Position numbers and translations under genes: made by a program. A DNA stretch of 64,000 nucleotides from Dawidia soli (GTDB lineage Bacteria > Bacteroidota > Bacteroidia > Cytophagales > Cyclobacteriaceae). The notes beneath the pieces were generated by a model, which worked only from the letters and a program-made list of their open reading frames with translations, was not told where the DNA came from and did no database searches. Where the stretch lies: contig NZ_JAHESC010000001.1 of assembly GCF_018598185.1 (NCBI RefSeq), forward strand, positions 1 to 64,000. The letters run 5' to 3'. Below are positions 26,369 through 35,704 of the stretch, one piece after another (position 1 is the first letter of the stretch; every line of letters starts with the position of its first letter).

Positions 26369-26537
26369 ACAATGTGTGTTGATGATAAGAACCCGATATG
26401 CTTCCGGGAAGCATCATGATTAATATAAAAAAATATTCCGCATGCACATAACGTGCAGGCTCATCCGGGATATAACTACGTATATTCCTATACGTACTAT
26501 CAGGTAATAATAAAAGCTGTAATGACACGTCTTATCG

Positions 26538-27860
26538 TCAATCGACGATCCACGCAGAGCGTTGAAAAGGTTTCCAGGATATTTTGGCAAAATCTGCTGT
26601 CGGATCAACAAAGGTTTTTAAAGGAGCACCGTTCAGACTCACCTGCGAGTGTGCATACAGCGCCACATCCGCGTGGCCCTTTGCACGCAGGTCGCGTAGA
26701 ATAATTTGCGCAGCCTGCCAGATCATGTCGGGGCTGCGCGAGATGGCGCGGATCTGCAGGTTGGTAAAGTAATCGCGCAGTTGGACCGGCACGGACTGAC
26801 CATTGGCCGTGCGTGCTTCAAACGATAAGTGTCCGCTCTTTGTGCGCAACATCATATGCCACGCCATGCGATGACCCTCTTCCGTCCAGAAGACGGATCC
26901 CCGGAAGAGCATATGACGTAAGGGCAATAGCAGTTGCACCATAAAGTATAGCGCCAACGCCGTGGTCACCCAGTTCTTATGACGGGCGGTATACACCTTG
27001 TTGGCCGGTTGTGCAGACATCTTTTTCCGGAAAAAGATCTTACGAATGGTCTCCGGCGGGAAGAAGAATAGCGTGAGGGCGATCATGAGGTACGGAAAAC
27101 CGCCGATCTGGAACGTGATCGAGTTGAAGATGTTAAAGATGATGCAAAGCACAAACCCCAGCACGCGCGTGCGGCGCCACAGCAGCAAGGGCGTAATGAG
27201 CAGGTCGAAGAAAATGCCGCCGTATATAATGAACGTGCGGAACCAGGCCTGACCAAAGAGTGGCCCGAGTACTGGGTAGTGTGCCTTGGCGTCAAACCAG
27301 ATGGCGATCGGTTTGCCCGCCAGCCAGTCGGGGTACAGCTTGGCCAGCGAAGCATACGTAAACACTAGTCCCACCTGCAGGCAAAAGATCAACACACACC
27401 ACCGGGGGCACGTATGCTGTAACAGCGACGGGTTACGACGTACGTCCAGGGACCGGTAACGGTGGGCCGGTACTGCGACCATAAAGAGTCCCAGCAGGAT
27501 CAGGAGATAATAATGATTGTTATAGTGCACCTTCTGCATCAGGTAACATCCCCACCACAAAAGGGTAAAGGCTACTGCGGCCGCCCGGTAGTAAAGCCCC
27601 AGCATGATGCAAAGACCGGCCGCGGCTATCAAACCATAATAGATATATACAGCGAGGGGGGCGGGCAGGGTCAGCCACTCAAAACCGATAAAAGGCAAGG
27701 CATGTTGAGGTGCGACAAATGTTTCCTGTATCCAGCCGGTGATGAAGGCGCCGACCACCTCCAGGAAGATCAGGAGGCCAAAAAATATTCGGAATAGGAC
27801 CAGCCCGCTGTTATCGATCCGCTCAAAAAGATAGCGGTGTATACCTGCTAATGACATCAT
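26538..27860 (-). CDS. HTTM-domain membrane protein (vitamin K-dependent carboxylase-like)
   Basis: A 440-residue protein with about eight membrane helices, of the HTTM family to which vitamin K-dependent gamma-carboxylase belongs. The stretch FTYASLAKLYPDWLAGKPI lines up with the region around the catalytic Lys of the human enzyme; the Lys is residue 174. Further family sequence is FRTFIIYGGIFFDLLITPLL and, after the helices, HRMAWHMMLRTKSGH. In animals the enzyme carboxylates glutamate; bacterial members have no proven substrate. Single gene, with intergenic stretches on both sides. The family call is strong, activity is unknown. Confidence 0.85.
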   Translation of the reverse strand: MMSLAGIHRYLFERIDNSGLVLFRIFFGLLIFLEVVGAFITGWIQETFVAPQHALPFIGFEWLTLPAPLAVYIYYGLIAAAGLCIMLGLYYRAAAVAFTLLWWGCYLMQKVHYNNHYYLLILLGLFMVAVPAHRYRSLDVRRNPSLLQHTCPRWCVLIFCLQVGLVFTYASLAKLYPDWLAGKPIAIWFDAKAHYPVLGPLFGQAWFRTFIIYGGIFFDLLITPLLLWRRTRVLGFVLCIIFNIFNSITFQIGGFPYLMIALTLFFFPPETIRKIFFRKKMSAQPANKVYTARHKNWVTTALALYFMVQLLLPLRHMLFRGSVFWTEEGHRMAWHMMLRTKSGHLSFEARTANGQSVPVQLRDYFTNLQIRAISRSPDMIWQAAQIILRDLRAKGHADVALYAHSQVSLNGAPLKTFVDPTADFAKISWKPFQRSAWIVD

Positions 27861-28196
27861 CAGTAAAAATCTGGCAGCAAGTTAGGAGGAAGTGTGTGAA
27901 GGGCGCGTATTCACCACCCTTTATATTATAAGGAAAAAACGGCCTGAATCCTCCAATAAACTGAATAAAAGCACATTGCTGACCGGAAAAATCCGGTGTG
28001 TGGACATGAGGGTAGACTGTAGGAGTTTTTACACAGTGCGGAACTAGCCGAATAATATTCTCCGGCACTATAAAATAATTTTAAGGAAATTTTTTGAATG
28101 TGATCAAAAAGTATCAATTTGGTAGTGGTTAATAACTGTTGGCCTTAAACCCCAGCTACTAAACAACCTGAGCAAAGTGAGAAAGATCATGATGAC
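27861..28196. other. AT-rich intergenic stretch before structured region
   Basis: Between the HTTM gene start and the RNA-like element. It must hold the HTTM promoter (minus strand). I see no reading frame with coding character; a frame on the minus strand at 27823-28068 has no recognisable features. Confidence 0.5.
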
Positions 28197-28443
28197 GAAG
28201 GCAGCTCAAGCGATCGGAAAAGCCGGAGGCACCGGCGATCGTGCAAGGCTTCCTCTTCTCCGTGAAAGTTGCAGGGCAGCTAAAAGAATACCCCTCATTT
28301 AATTGCGATGACCAGGGCTATGGTGTAGCGACCCGCTCTGCATGAGGAACCAAAACACGTATTTCGCCGGGAACGGCGGAGTAATGGAATGAAATATCAA
28401 CAAGCCGTACAGCGATGTACGGTGTGTGTATAGAGTTACGTGT
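28197..28443 (+). ncRNA. Candidate structured RNA (possible group II intron remnant or leader)
   Basis: No coding frame, but many strong complementary segments. From left: CGATC 28211-28215 with 28237-28241 enclosing GCCGG 28222-28226 with 28232-28236; CCTCAT 28293-28298 with 28342-28347 enclosing a GGG-CTA / TAG-CCC hairpin; and a closed three-way junction in which ACACGTA 28355-28361 pairs with 28437-28443 around two hairpins, CGCCG-GGAA-CGGCG (28365-28378) and CCGTACA-GCGA-TGTACGG (28405-28422). Both hairpins carry GNRA tetraloops, a mark of folded RNA. The second hairpin and the following GGTGTG recall group II intron domain V, but it is too short for a working one. It ends 34 bases before the ECF sigma gene and may be its leader. 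The strand is inferred from the downstream gene. Confidence 0.5.
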
Positions 28444-28477
28444 GGGGTAACAATTTGTTGACTTACTAGGTTTTCGG

Positions 28478-29080
28478 ATGCACGCTGAGCAGGAACAAAG
28501 TATTTGGAACGCGTTTAAACGAGGAGAATGGCATGCCTATAGCCGTCTCTACGAGGAGTACTACCGTCGGTTGAATAACTATGGTTATAAATTCACCCGC
28601 GACGTCGCACTGATCGAAGATGCTATCCAGGATTTGTTTGTGAAGTTGTGGACCAACCGCGAAACGCTCAGTACGCCGACTTCTGTAAAGAACTATTTGT
28701 ATAAAGCGTTGCGTCACTCATTGTTTAGAAAGCTGAAAACCCAATCCAAGCTCTCGTTTTCGGCTTCCGATGATTATGATTATACGTTCGAAGTATCGTA
28801 TGATAACCAGTTGATCTTACGCGAAGAGCAACAACATATGCAGGACATGATAAAAGAGGTAGTGAGCAAACTGCCGCCTCGCCAGCAGGAAATCGTATAC
28901 CTGCGCTTCTACGAGGGACTCTCGTATGAAGAAGTTGGCGAAGTCATGTCGATCCATATAAACTCCGTGTATAAACTTTGGTATAAAGCCCTTGACAACC
29001 TGAAAGATACGCTGCACTACTTGGTTTGCCTCCTCTGGTGCCTATGCTTGCCGAAACCTGAAACGGCAGTTTTATCATAG
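28478..29080 (+). CDS. ECF RNA polymerase sigma factor (SusCD-associated)
   Basis: A 200-residue sigma-70 family ECF factor. Region 2 runs from about residue 20 to 90 (YSRLYEEYYRRLNNYGYKFT, DAIQDLFVKLW) and region 4 from 125 to 180 (LPPRQQEIVYLRFYEGLSYE, then EVGEVMSIHINSVYKLWYKA). In Bacteroidota this class is held by a FecR-type anti-sigma factor and drives a neighbouring SusC/SusD pair when the TonB-dependent transporter binds its ligand. The order sigma-FecR-SusC-SusD is exactly what follows here. Preceded by the structured region at 28197-28443. Confidence 0.93.
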   Translation: MHAEQEQSIWNAFKRGEWHAYSRLYEEYYRRLNNYGYKFTRDVALIEDAIQDLFVKLWTNRETLSTPTSVKNYLYKALRHSLFRKLKTQSKLSFSASDDYDYTFEVSYDNQLILREEQQHMQDMIKEVVSKLPPRQQEIVYLRFYEGLSYEEVGEVMSIHINSVYKLWYKALDNLKDTLHYLVCLLWCLCLPKPETAVLS

Positions 29081-29336
29081 CCACCGCAAACCCTCGCAGC
29101 CCAACACACACGCCCACACACTGTTAACTGACCCCGAACCCATCCAAACTTGATCCCGATTTCCGGGAACAACGATCTTTTACTGCGTATGAAAAACGCG
29201 ACCAGCCACTATTTAATTAGGCTGTCGCATGTAAGAACTTTAATAAGTTTCTGCAATTCCATCGTTTTGCAAGGGATAATTTGCCTAACGAACGGTATAG
29301 TAGGCGTTGTAAGAAACTACTTAGGAGCACATGCAA

Positions 29337-30374
29337 ATGAAGGAATACGAGAAGTACACGTTATCGGATTTTTTGGAAGATGACTCGTTTGTCCGTTGGG
29401 CGATCAACGCCGAGCCGGACGCTAATGTGTTCTGGAAAGAGGTGATCAACACCTATCCTGAAAAGGAAGAGATCATGACCCAGGCGGTAGAGATCATTAC
29501 TGCCTATCGCAGCCAGGACAGCTTCGCCAACGAGATGGGCCGCCAGCAGCTATGGAACCGTATTCAAGCCGACGTTAAGCGTGAAGAAGAGCCGGTGGCA
29601 ATGCGTGGCAAGAGTATACCGCTCTATATGAAAGTGGCAGCCGCAACGACGTTGCTGGTGTCTGCCAGCGCCGCGTATTGGTTCCTGGCCGATCATCGCG
29701 AAAGTGTTCATACCGCCTATAATGAAGTAACCAAAGTCGTATTGCCCGATCACTCGGTAGTGACACTCAACGGCAACTCGACACTATATTATAATGATAA
29801 CTGGACCGACGGGACACTTCGTGAAGTGTGGCTCGAAGGAGAGGCTTTCTTTAATGTGAAACATATCAATAAAGACACGTTGAACATTCGGGAAGGGGAA
29901 CGTTTTCTGGTGCACGGCCGTGACGTCGAGATCGAAGTATTGGGTACTTCTTTCAATGTGCGCGACCAGGCTGATAAGACCGATGTAACACTTATTACCG
30001 GTAAGGTAAAGGTTGTATTGGCCAGTCCGTCAGAAGACACGATGACGAACGTAATCATGTTACCCGGCGACTATGCCGAATTTGCCAACCAAAACCTGAT
30101 CGCTAAGAAGAAATTAGAGAAACCCCAACAATCTGCCGCGTGGATCAACCAGGACTTTGTATTCACCGACGCGTTGCTGAAAGAGATCGTCAGGACACTT
30201 GTTCAATATCACGGCTACACAGTCGATGTGAAAGACAACAAGTTGCTGAACCTGAAGATCGAAGGCGAGATCAATGTATCCAGCATTCCCGAGCTGCTGG
30301 CGACCGTCTCTGCAACACTTGAGCTAAACGTAGAACAGAAATCAGAAAAACACATCGTGCTATCGAAAAAATAA
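29337..30374 (+). CDS. FecR family anti-sigma factor
   Basis: About 345 residues: a cytoplasmic N-terminal part that would hold the sigma factor (FWKEVINTYPEKEEIM), one membrane helix (VAAATTLLVSASAAYWFLA), the periplasmic FecR domain (EVTKVVLPDHSVVTLNGNST, EVWLEGEAFFNV, VLGTSFNVRDQ) and the C-terminal DUF4974 domain that contacts the SusC N-terminal signalling domain. An AGGAG lies nine bases before the ATG at 29337 and only three before an in-frame ATG at 29331, so I chose 29337. The 256 bases before it, after the sigma gene, hold no clear gene. Confidence 0.92.
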   Translation: MKEYEKYTLSDFLEDDSFVRWAINAEPDANVFWKEVINTYPEKEEIMTQAVEIITAYRSQDSFANEMGRQQLWNRIQADVKREEEPVAMRGKSIPLYMKVAAATTLLVSASAAYWFLADHRESVHTAYNEVTKVVLPDHSVVTLNGNSTLYYNDNWTDGTLREVWLEGEAFFNVKHINKDTLNIREGERFLVHGRDVEIEVLGTSFNVRDQADKTDVTLITGKVKVVLASPSEDTMTNVIMLPGDYAEFANQNLIAKKKLEKPQQSAAWINQDFVFTDALLKEIVRTLVQYHGYTVDVKDNKLLNLKIEGEINVSSIPELLATVSATLELNVEQKSEKHIVLSKK

Positions 30375-30402
30375 ATTTACGACCTTACCTAAATTCTTAA
30401 TT

Positions 30403-33400
30403 ATGAAACACTTTAACTCCAGCTTACTGGCTAAGAGTACGCTACTGTTGTACATGGTGGGCGCGACGGTACCCGTCAGCTTCGCACAGCAGTTTGCGTC
30501 GACCGCGAGCGCCCGCGCGCTGCGCGGGTTGCAGGTCTCTTCAGACCCCGGGTTCGTGGAAGACCAACAGGTTAGTCTGAAGGAAGCCCTGAACGACCTT
30601 AAGAAACGTTACAATATCCGCTTCGCCTATCGGGCGGGGCTACTGGAAGGCAAGACCATCTCGGCCGCCTGGTTGGAAGAAGGTCTGGCAGCGGAAGCGA
30701 TGCTTGACAAAATGCTTGACCACTGCAAGCTCCAGTATAAAAAGATCAATAAGAACCAGTTTTCCATCTTCGCCCAGGACGATAGTACTTCTCCCTTTGG
30801 CTCGCTCACGTCGATGGATGCCACTGCGAATGTGGAGGCGTCAATCGCAGCGCGCGATGAGCGCTCACCTAACTTCACGCTTACAGGCACTGTTACGTCA
30901 CAGGATGACGGCATGACCATGCCAGGCGTAAACGTGGTGGTGAAGGGTACAGCAATCGGCACGACAACCGACGGCGACGGAAAGTATACCCTGTCGGTCC
31001 CTGACGAAGGCGGTACCCTCGTATTTTCCTTCATCGGGTATGCCACACAGGAAGTTGCTTTCGCACCCGCACAGACGGTCGTGAATGTGACGATGGTGGT
31101 AGAAATGTCGACACTCGGTGAGGTCGTGGTAACGGCCCTCGGTATCGAGAAAGATAAAAACGCTCTCGCATACTCTGTTACAGAGGTGAAAGGCGAAGAG
31201 TTCACACAGGCCCGTGAAGTGAACGTGGCCAACTCGCTTAGCGGTAAGATCGCTGGTCTGAATGCTACGGGTTCTTCTACAGGTCCTGGTGGTTCCAGCC
31301 GTGTAATCATCCGAGGTAACGGCTCTCTGACAGGGCAAAGCCAGCCGCTGTATGTAATCAACGGCATGCCGATCGACAACTCGGTGCCTGGCGGTTCTTC
31401 GTCTCCCAACGGCGCTAATGGTAACCTGGCCACCAACGTCGACCGTGGTGATGGTATCGCTGCGATCAACCCTGACGATATCGAGTCGATCACAGTATTG
31501 AAAGGTGGTACGGCTGCAGCACTCTATGGCTCACGCGGCGCGAATGGTGTTATCCTGATCACCACAAAAAAAGGTGTTGCCCGCAAAGGTATCGGTGTAG
31601 AATATAATACTACGTATACATTGGATAATGTCGCGGTTTTTCCTGACTGGCAGTATGAGTACGGTCAAGGGGACAAAGGAGTGATGCCGACAACTCAGTC
31701 GGCCGCAGTTGGCACTGGCCGGATGTCATTCGGTGCACGTATCGACGGCAACACCAACTACGTAGCCGCCGACGGCAAGAATCACCCCTATACAGCGCAG
31801 AAGGATAACTTGAAGCATTTCTACCAAACGGGCAAGACGTTTACCAACACAGTTGCTCTTTCGGGCGGTAATGAATCGATACTTTATCGCTTGTCGCTCT
31901 CTGATCTCGATGCGACTAGTATCTTACCCAATACAACCTACAACCGAAAAACCGCTAATTTGAATCTTAGCGGAAAGCTCAGCGATAAGTTGCGGGTAGA
32001 AACCGTGGTGCAATACACATTGGAGAAAGGCAAAAATCGTCCCAATGCCGGTGACGCGTTGGGTAACCCGAACTGGACTCCTTATGAGGTCGCAAACACC
32101 GTGGATGTACGCTGGCTCGACCCGGGTTATGATGCACTTGGTAATGAAACGCTATGGAATGACGTTCCGATTGCTACGAACGGCTATTTCGTGATCAATA
32201 AAATCAAACAACGCGATGAAAAGAACCGTTTTATCGGGCAGGCGAGTGTAACATACGACATTCTTAAGAATCTGACGGCTAAAGGTACTGTTACCCGCGA
32301 CTTTTATTCTTACGATTTCCAGCACATACTGCCTACCGGAACCGCGTATGTATTGAAAGGCGAATACCTTGGTATTGAATCGGAAGTATCTGAGACGAAT
32401 GCAATGGCAACGTTGAACTTTAAGCAACAGCTTAGCGAATCTATTGGATTTAACATATTGGGCGGTTTCAACAGTCGTCGCTTTGTTGAGAAACGCATGG
32501 ATATGCGCGGCCAGGAATTTACCCAGCCTTATTTCTATAGCTTCACGAACTTAAACACGTCATCGGCCAGACCATATTTAGGTCGCACGGAGACAAACTC
32601 GATATTCGGATCAGTCGACTTCGATTACAAAGGGTATCTCTTCCTGACGGCAACAGGTCGCCAGGATTGGTTCTCAACATTGAGTCCTGACAACAATGGT
32701 ATTTTTTATCCGAGTGTCGGGGCAAGCTTCGTGTTGTCGGATGCTATCACAATGCCGACCGCGTTTAACCTTGTGAAGTTCCGCGCTTCCTGGGCGCAAG
32801 TGGGCGGTGGTGGACCTGATCCCTACCAGATCAATCTGACTTACAGCAGCGTTCCGAGCAACACTGTACCGTTACAGAACGTAACGGAGGTTAACCCGGG
32901 AACAAAGAACATTACAAATGCAGAATTGAAACCGTTTACCTCGACAACAACGGAAGTTGGTTTTAATGTACAGTTACTCGACAATCGCCTGGGCTTTGAT
33001 GTAGCGCTGTACGATCGTCGCTCGACAGATGACATCGTGGCCGTACCGATCTCGGTGGCTACCGGTTATAGCAATGCCGTGTTGAACTCCGGCGAGCTGA
33101 GCAATCGCGGTATTGAATTGATGATCAACGCTACGCCAGCGCGTGTGGGTGCCTTTACCTGGGACGTGAGCTACAACTTTGCATACAACAAGAGCGAGGT
33201 GCTGAAACTGGCACCGGGTATTAGCACACTGCAGTTAGGTGCTTCCGCGAACGGCAACGCCACCATCCGTAACAATGTCGGCAACACTTACGGCGCAATC
33301 TACGGGCATCGCAAGCTGAGAACTGAAGACGGTACGATTGTCTATAACCCGACTTCGAACGTGGCAGAATGGACCGATGCCAATCAGGAGCTCGGCAAAG

Positions 33401-33930
33401 GTGTACCGCCCATTACTATGGGTTTGAGCAACGATTTCCGGTACAAAGACTTCAGTCTCGGTATTTTGGTTGACGGCAAGTTCGGCAACAGTGTGTTCTC
33501 GGTAACCGAAGTGTACGCAACCCGACTCGGTTTGCATAAAATGACACTGCCGGGTCGCGAAAACGGCCTACGTTTACAAGGCGTCACAAAAGAAGGTGCC
33601 GCATATGACTACACTGTACCGGTAGAGAACTTGCGCAACGCATATTGGAATGCGCAGAACCGCTATACCGAATTGTTTGTAAGTGATGCCAGCTTCGTGA
33701 AACTGCGTCAGGTTATCTTGTCTTATCGCCTGCCGGTTGAAAAAGTGAAGTTCCTGAAGATACAGTCGGCAACGCTGTCGCTTGTAGGCCGAAACCTGGC
33801 GATCTTGTATAAAAAGACGGACAACTTCGACCCTGAACAGGCTCTGACCAATGGCCCTGCGCAAGGTATTGAGTCCCTCGGGCTCCCCCGTACGCGGTCT
33901 TACGGTGTCAACCTGATGGTTAAGTTTTAA
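30403..33930 (+). CDS. SusC/RagA-type TonB-dependent outer membrane transporter
   Basis: A 1175-residue outer membrane protein. Signal peptide (about 1-28), secretin/TonB N-terminal signalling domain (about 50-115, LNDLKKRYNIRFAYRAGLL), a carboxypeptidase-regulatory-like domain (FTLTGTVTSQDDGMTMPGVN), the plug (ending ALYGSRGANGVILITTKKG) and a 22-strand barrel that ends in the classic GVNLMVKF. The STN domain matches the sigma/FecR control seen upstream. With SusD it forms a ligand-binding pair for energised uptake. The genes after it suggest a small nitrogen-containing organic acid rather than a polysaccharide, since no glycoside hydrolase is present. Confidence 0.95.
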   Translation: MKHFNSSLLAKSTLLLYMVGATVPVSFAQQFASTASARALRGLQVSSDPGFVEDQQVSLKEALNDLKKRYNIRFAYRAGLLEGKTISAAWLEEGLAAEAMLDKMLDHCKLQYKKINKNQFSIFAQDDSTSPFGSLTSMDATANVEASIAARDERSPNFTLTGTVTSQDDGMTMPGVNVVVKGTAIGTTTDGDGKYTLSVPDEGGTLVFSFIGYATQEVAFAPAQTVVNVTMVVEMSTLGEVVVTALGIEKDKNALAYSVTEVKGEEFTQAREVNVANSLSGKIAGLNATGSSTGPGGSSRVIIRGNGSLTGQSQPLYVINGMPIDNSVPGGSSSPNGANGNLATNVDRGDGIAAINPDDIESITVLKGGTAAALYGSRGANGVILITTKKGVARKGIGVEYNTTYTLDNVAVFPDWQYEYGQGDKGVMPTTQSAAVGTGRMSFGARIDGNTNYVAADGKNHPYTAQKDNLKHFYQTGKTFTNTVALSGGNESILYRLSLSDLDATSILPNTTYNRKTANLNLSGKLSDKLRVETVVQYTLEKGKNRPNAGDALGNPNWTPYEVANTVDVRWLDPGYDALGNETLWNDVPIATNGYFVINKIKQRDEKNRFIGQASVTYDILKNLTAKGTVTRDFYSYDFQHILPTGTAYVLKGEYLGIESEVSETNAMATLNFKQQLSESIGFNILGGFNSRRFVEKRMDMRGQEFTQPYFYSFTNLNTSSARPYLGRTETNSIFGSVDFDYKGYLFLTATGRQDWFSTLSPDNNGIFYPSVGASFVLSDAITMPTAFNLVKFRASWAQVGGGGPDPYQINLTYSSVPSNTVPLQNVTEVNPGTKNITNAELKPFTSTTTEVGFNVQLLDNRLGFDVALYDRRSTDDIVAVPISVATGYSNAVLNSGELSNRGIELMINATPARVGAFTWDVSYNFAYNKSEVLKLAPGISTLQLGASANGNATIRNNVGNTYGAIYGHRKLRTEDGTIVYNPTSNVAEWTDANQELGKGVPPITMGLSNDFRYKDFSLGILVDGKFGNSVFSVTEVYATRLGLHKMTLPGRENGLRLQGVTKEGAAYDYTVPVENLRNAYWNAQNRYTELFVSDASFVKLRQVILSYRLPVEKVKFLKIQSATLSLVGRNLAILYKKTDNFDPEQALTNGPAQGIESLGLPRTRSYGVNLMVKF

Positions 33931-33947
33931 TCGAAAAATCCACGACA

Positions 33948-35519
33948 ATGAAAAACGCACTAAAAAAATATGCATCTCTGATGTTGCTGCCAGGTATGCT
34001 GCTGGTGAATTCTTGCGATGATTTTGGCGACGTCAACGTCAATCCCGACGCTATTCAGACATCAACACCTGAATACATTCTCAGCAAGTCCATCTATGAT
34101 GGTACGCAGCCGCTGGGGAACCATCCCGGCTTGCTAATGGGTACCATGCAATACACGACAAGCTGGAACGATATCGCTGGCTTTGGTTCAAAATATACGA
34201 CTGCACAGCAGACCCGTACATCCGGGCCTTTCTCCGACAGCTATTCCAACCAGATCAACGAAATCAATGAGGTGATCAAGGTTATGTTGGATAAGCCAGA
34301 GGAAGTTAACAAGCTGTCCATTGCGCGTATCTGGCGTGTTTACTGTTACCACCGACTGACCGACCTTTATGGCGATATACCCTATACCGAGGGGGGCATG
34401 GGGTACATTCAGGGTATTTACCAACCAAAATATACACCGCAGGCTGAGATATATGCCGATATGTTGAAAGAGCTGCAGGAGGCTACTGCGGCTTTCAATA
34501 GCGACGGCGCTACCTTTGGTGCAGGTGACGTGATTTACGGAGGAAATATCGATCAGTGGAAAAAGTTCGGCTACTCGCTTATGTTGAGGCTTGGAATGCG
34601 TCTGACCGAGGTACAACCGGGCGAATCCAAGACATGGGTGGAGCGCGCGATTGCCGGCGGCGTCATTCTGAATGATGCAGATATCGCTGCTATTCGAAAT
34701 TATAACGCAACCGGCCAGACCCTTACACGCAATCCTCTGGCGTATCGCTTGCTGGATGACGACTACCGCTCTGCGGATGGTGTTAACAACAAAGAAGGCG
34801 GCAAATATCAGGAGACGTTCATCGATTCGTTGAAGGATAACAACGACCCGCGTCTGCCGGTGCTATCGGTAGTATGGATAGACGGCGAGCCTGAGAATGA
34901 CCCCGGTCTGCAAAAGGGTATGTCAGACAGAGAGCCGGGACAAGCACCGCCTGACTTTGCTTTTCTCTCGCAGCCTAACCCTGCCACCGTGCTCAAAGAA
35001 GATGGCGCACTGTTGATATTCACCGTGTCCGAATCGAATTACTTGCTGGCAGAAGCTGCACTGCGCGGTTGGTATGGCGGTCAGACGGCTGCCGCGCTGT
35101 ATGAAACCGGTATTCGTGCCGCGATGCGTCAATGGGAAATTGCTGTGGGCGCAGCCGGTGCCATCGCTCAGGAAGATATTGATGCATATGTAATAGCGCA
35201 TCCACTGGTAGCGACAACCCCGGATAACATTGAACCGGCCCTGGCGCAAATCTACACTCAGTTCTGGATGGGATCGTTCCCTGAAGCACAAGAACCGTAT
35301 AACCACTATCGAAGACTCGGTTATCCGGCCCTGACACCGAACGACTATCCGGGGAACGCTACAAACAACCAGATCATCCGCCGCTTTTTATATCCGAACA
35401 CCGAACAGACGCTGAATCCAACTTCGTACAAGGATGCCCTTCAACGGCAAATGAATGAGTACGGATGGAAAGGCGACGACCTGAACGGCCGAGTTTGGTG
35501 GGACGCTCGCGAACTGTAA
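33948..35519 (+). CDS. SusD/RagB-like outer membrane lipoprotein
   Basis: A 523-residue surface lipoprotein. The lipoprotein signal ends at Cys 23 (PGMLLVNSCDD). The body has the helical TPR-like SusD fold: TPEYILSKSIYDGTQPLG, YCYHRLTDLYGDIPYTEGGM, AEIYADMLKELQEATAAF, KFGYSLMLRLGMRL, ESNYLLAEAALRGWY, and the C-terminal RRFLYPNTEQTLNP. It belongs to the SusD-like branch often annotated SusD/RagB. It forms the lid over SusC and captures ligand. Starts 17 bases after the susC stop. Confidence 0.94.
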   Translation: MKNALKKYASLMLLPGMLLVNSCDDFGDVNVNPDAIQTSTPEYILSKSIYDGTQPLGNHPGLLMGTMQYTTSWNDIAGFGSKYTTAQQTRTSGPFSDSYSNQINEINEVIKVMLDKPEEVNKLSIARIWRVYCYHRLTDLYGDIPYTEGGMGYIQGIYQPKYTPQAEIYADMLKELQEATAAFNSDGATFGAGDVIYGGNIDQWKKFGYSLMLRLGMRLTEVQPGESKTWVERAIAGGVILNDADIAAIRNYNATGQTLTRNPLAYRLLDDDYRSADGVNNKEGGKYQETFIDSLKDNNDPRLPVLSVVWIDGEPENDPGLQKGMSDREPGQAPPDFAFLSQPNPATVLKEDGALLIFTVSESNYLLAEAALRGWYGGQTAAALYETGIRAAMRQWEIAVGAAGAIAQEDIDAYVIAHPLVATTPDNIEPALAQIYTQFWMGSFPEAQEPYNHYRRLGYPALTPNDYPGNATNNQIIRRFLYPNTEQTLNPTSYKDALQRQMNEYGWKGDDLNGRVWWDAREL

Positions 35520-35531
35520 ATAACATCGGAT

Positions 35532-35566
35532 AAAGGCCGGTGTGCACACACGCACACCGGCCTTTT
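35532..35566 (+). terminator. Terminator between susD and catabolic genes
   Basis: A perfect 14-bp stem (35532-35545 with 35552-35565), six-base loop, T-run at 35563-35566, 12 bases after the susD stop. It should cut or lower transcription into the PLP-enzyme gene, so the downstream genes either have their own promoter or are expressed at a lower level. Confidence 0.85.
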
Positions 35567-35704
35567 ACATCCCGCCGGTGTTACCATTTATATACCACAT
35601 CCCGCCGCTACAAGCTTTTATATTTTCTCCGCTTGCCCCAACACCTATATTCGTCAACGCATCGGAGTCCAGATTTTTAGACACCCAAAACAACCCTAGT
35701 ATAC

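Noticed and set aside
28191-28302. Short frame beginning MMTKAAQAIGK inside the structured region
   Set aside because: The bases are explained by nested stem pairing; no ribosome-binding site and no family.
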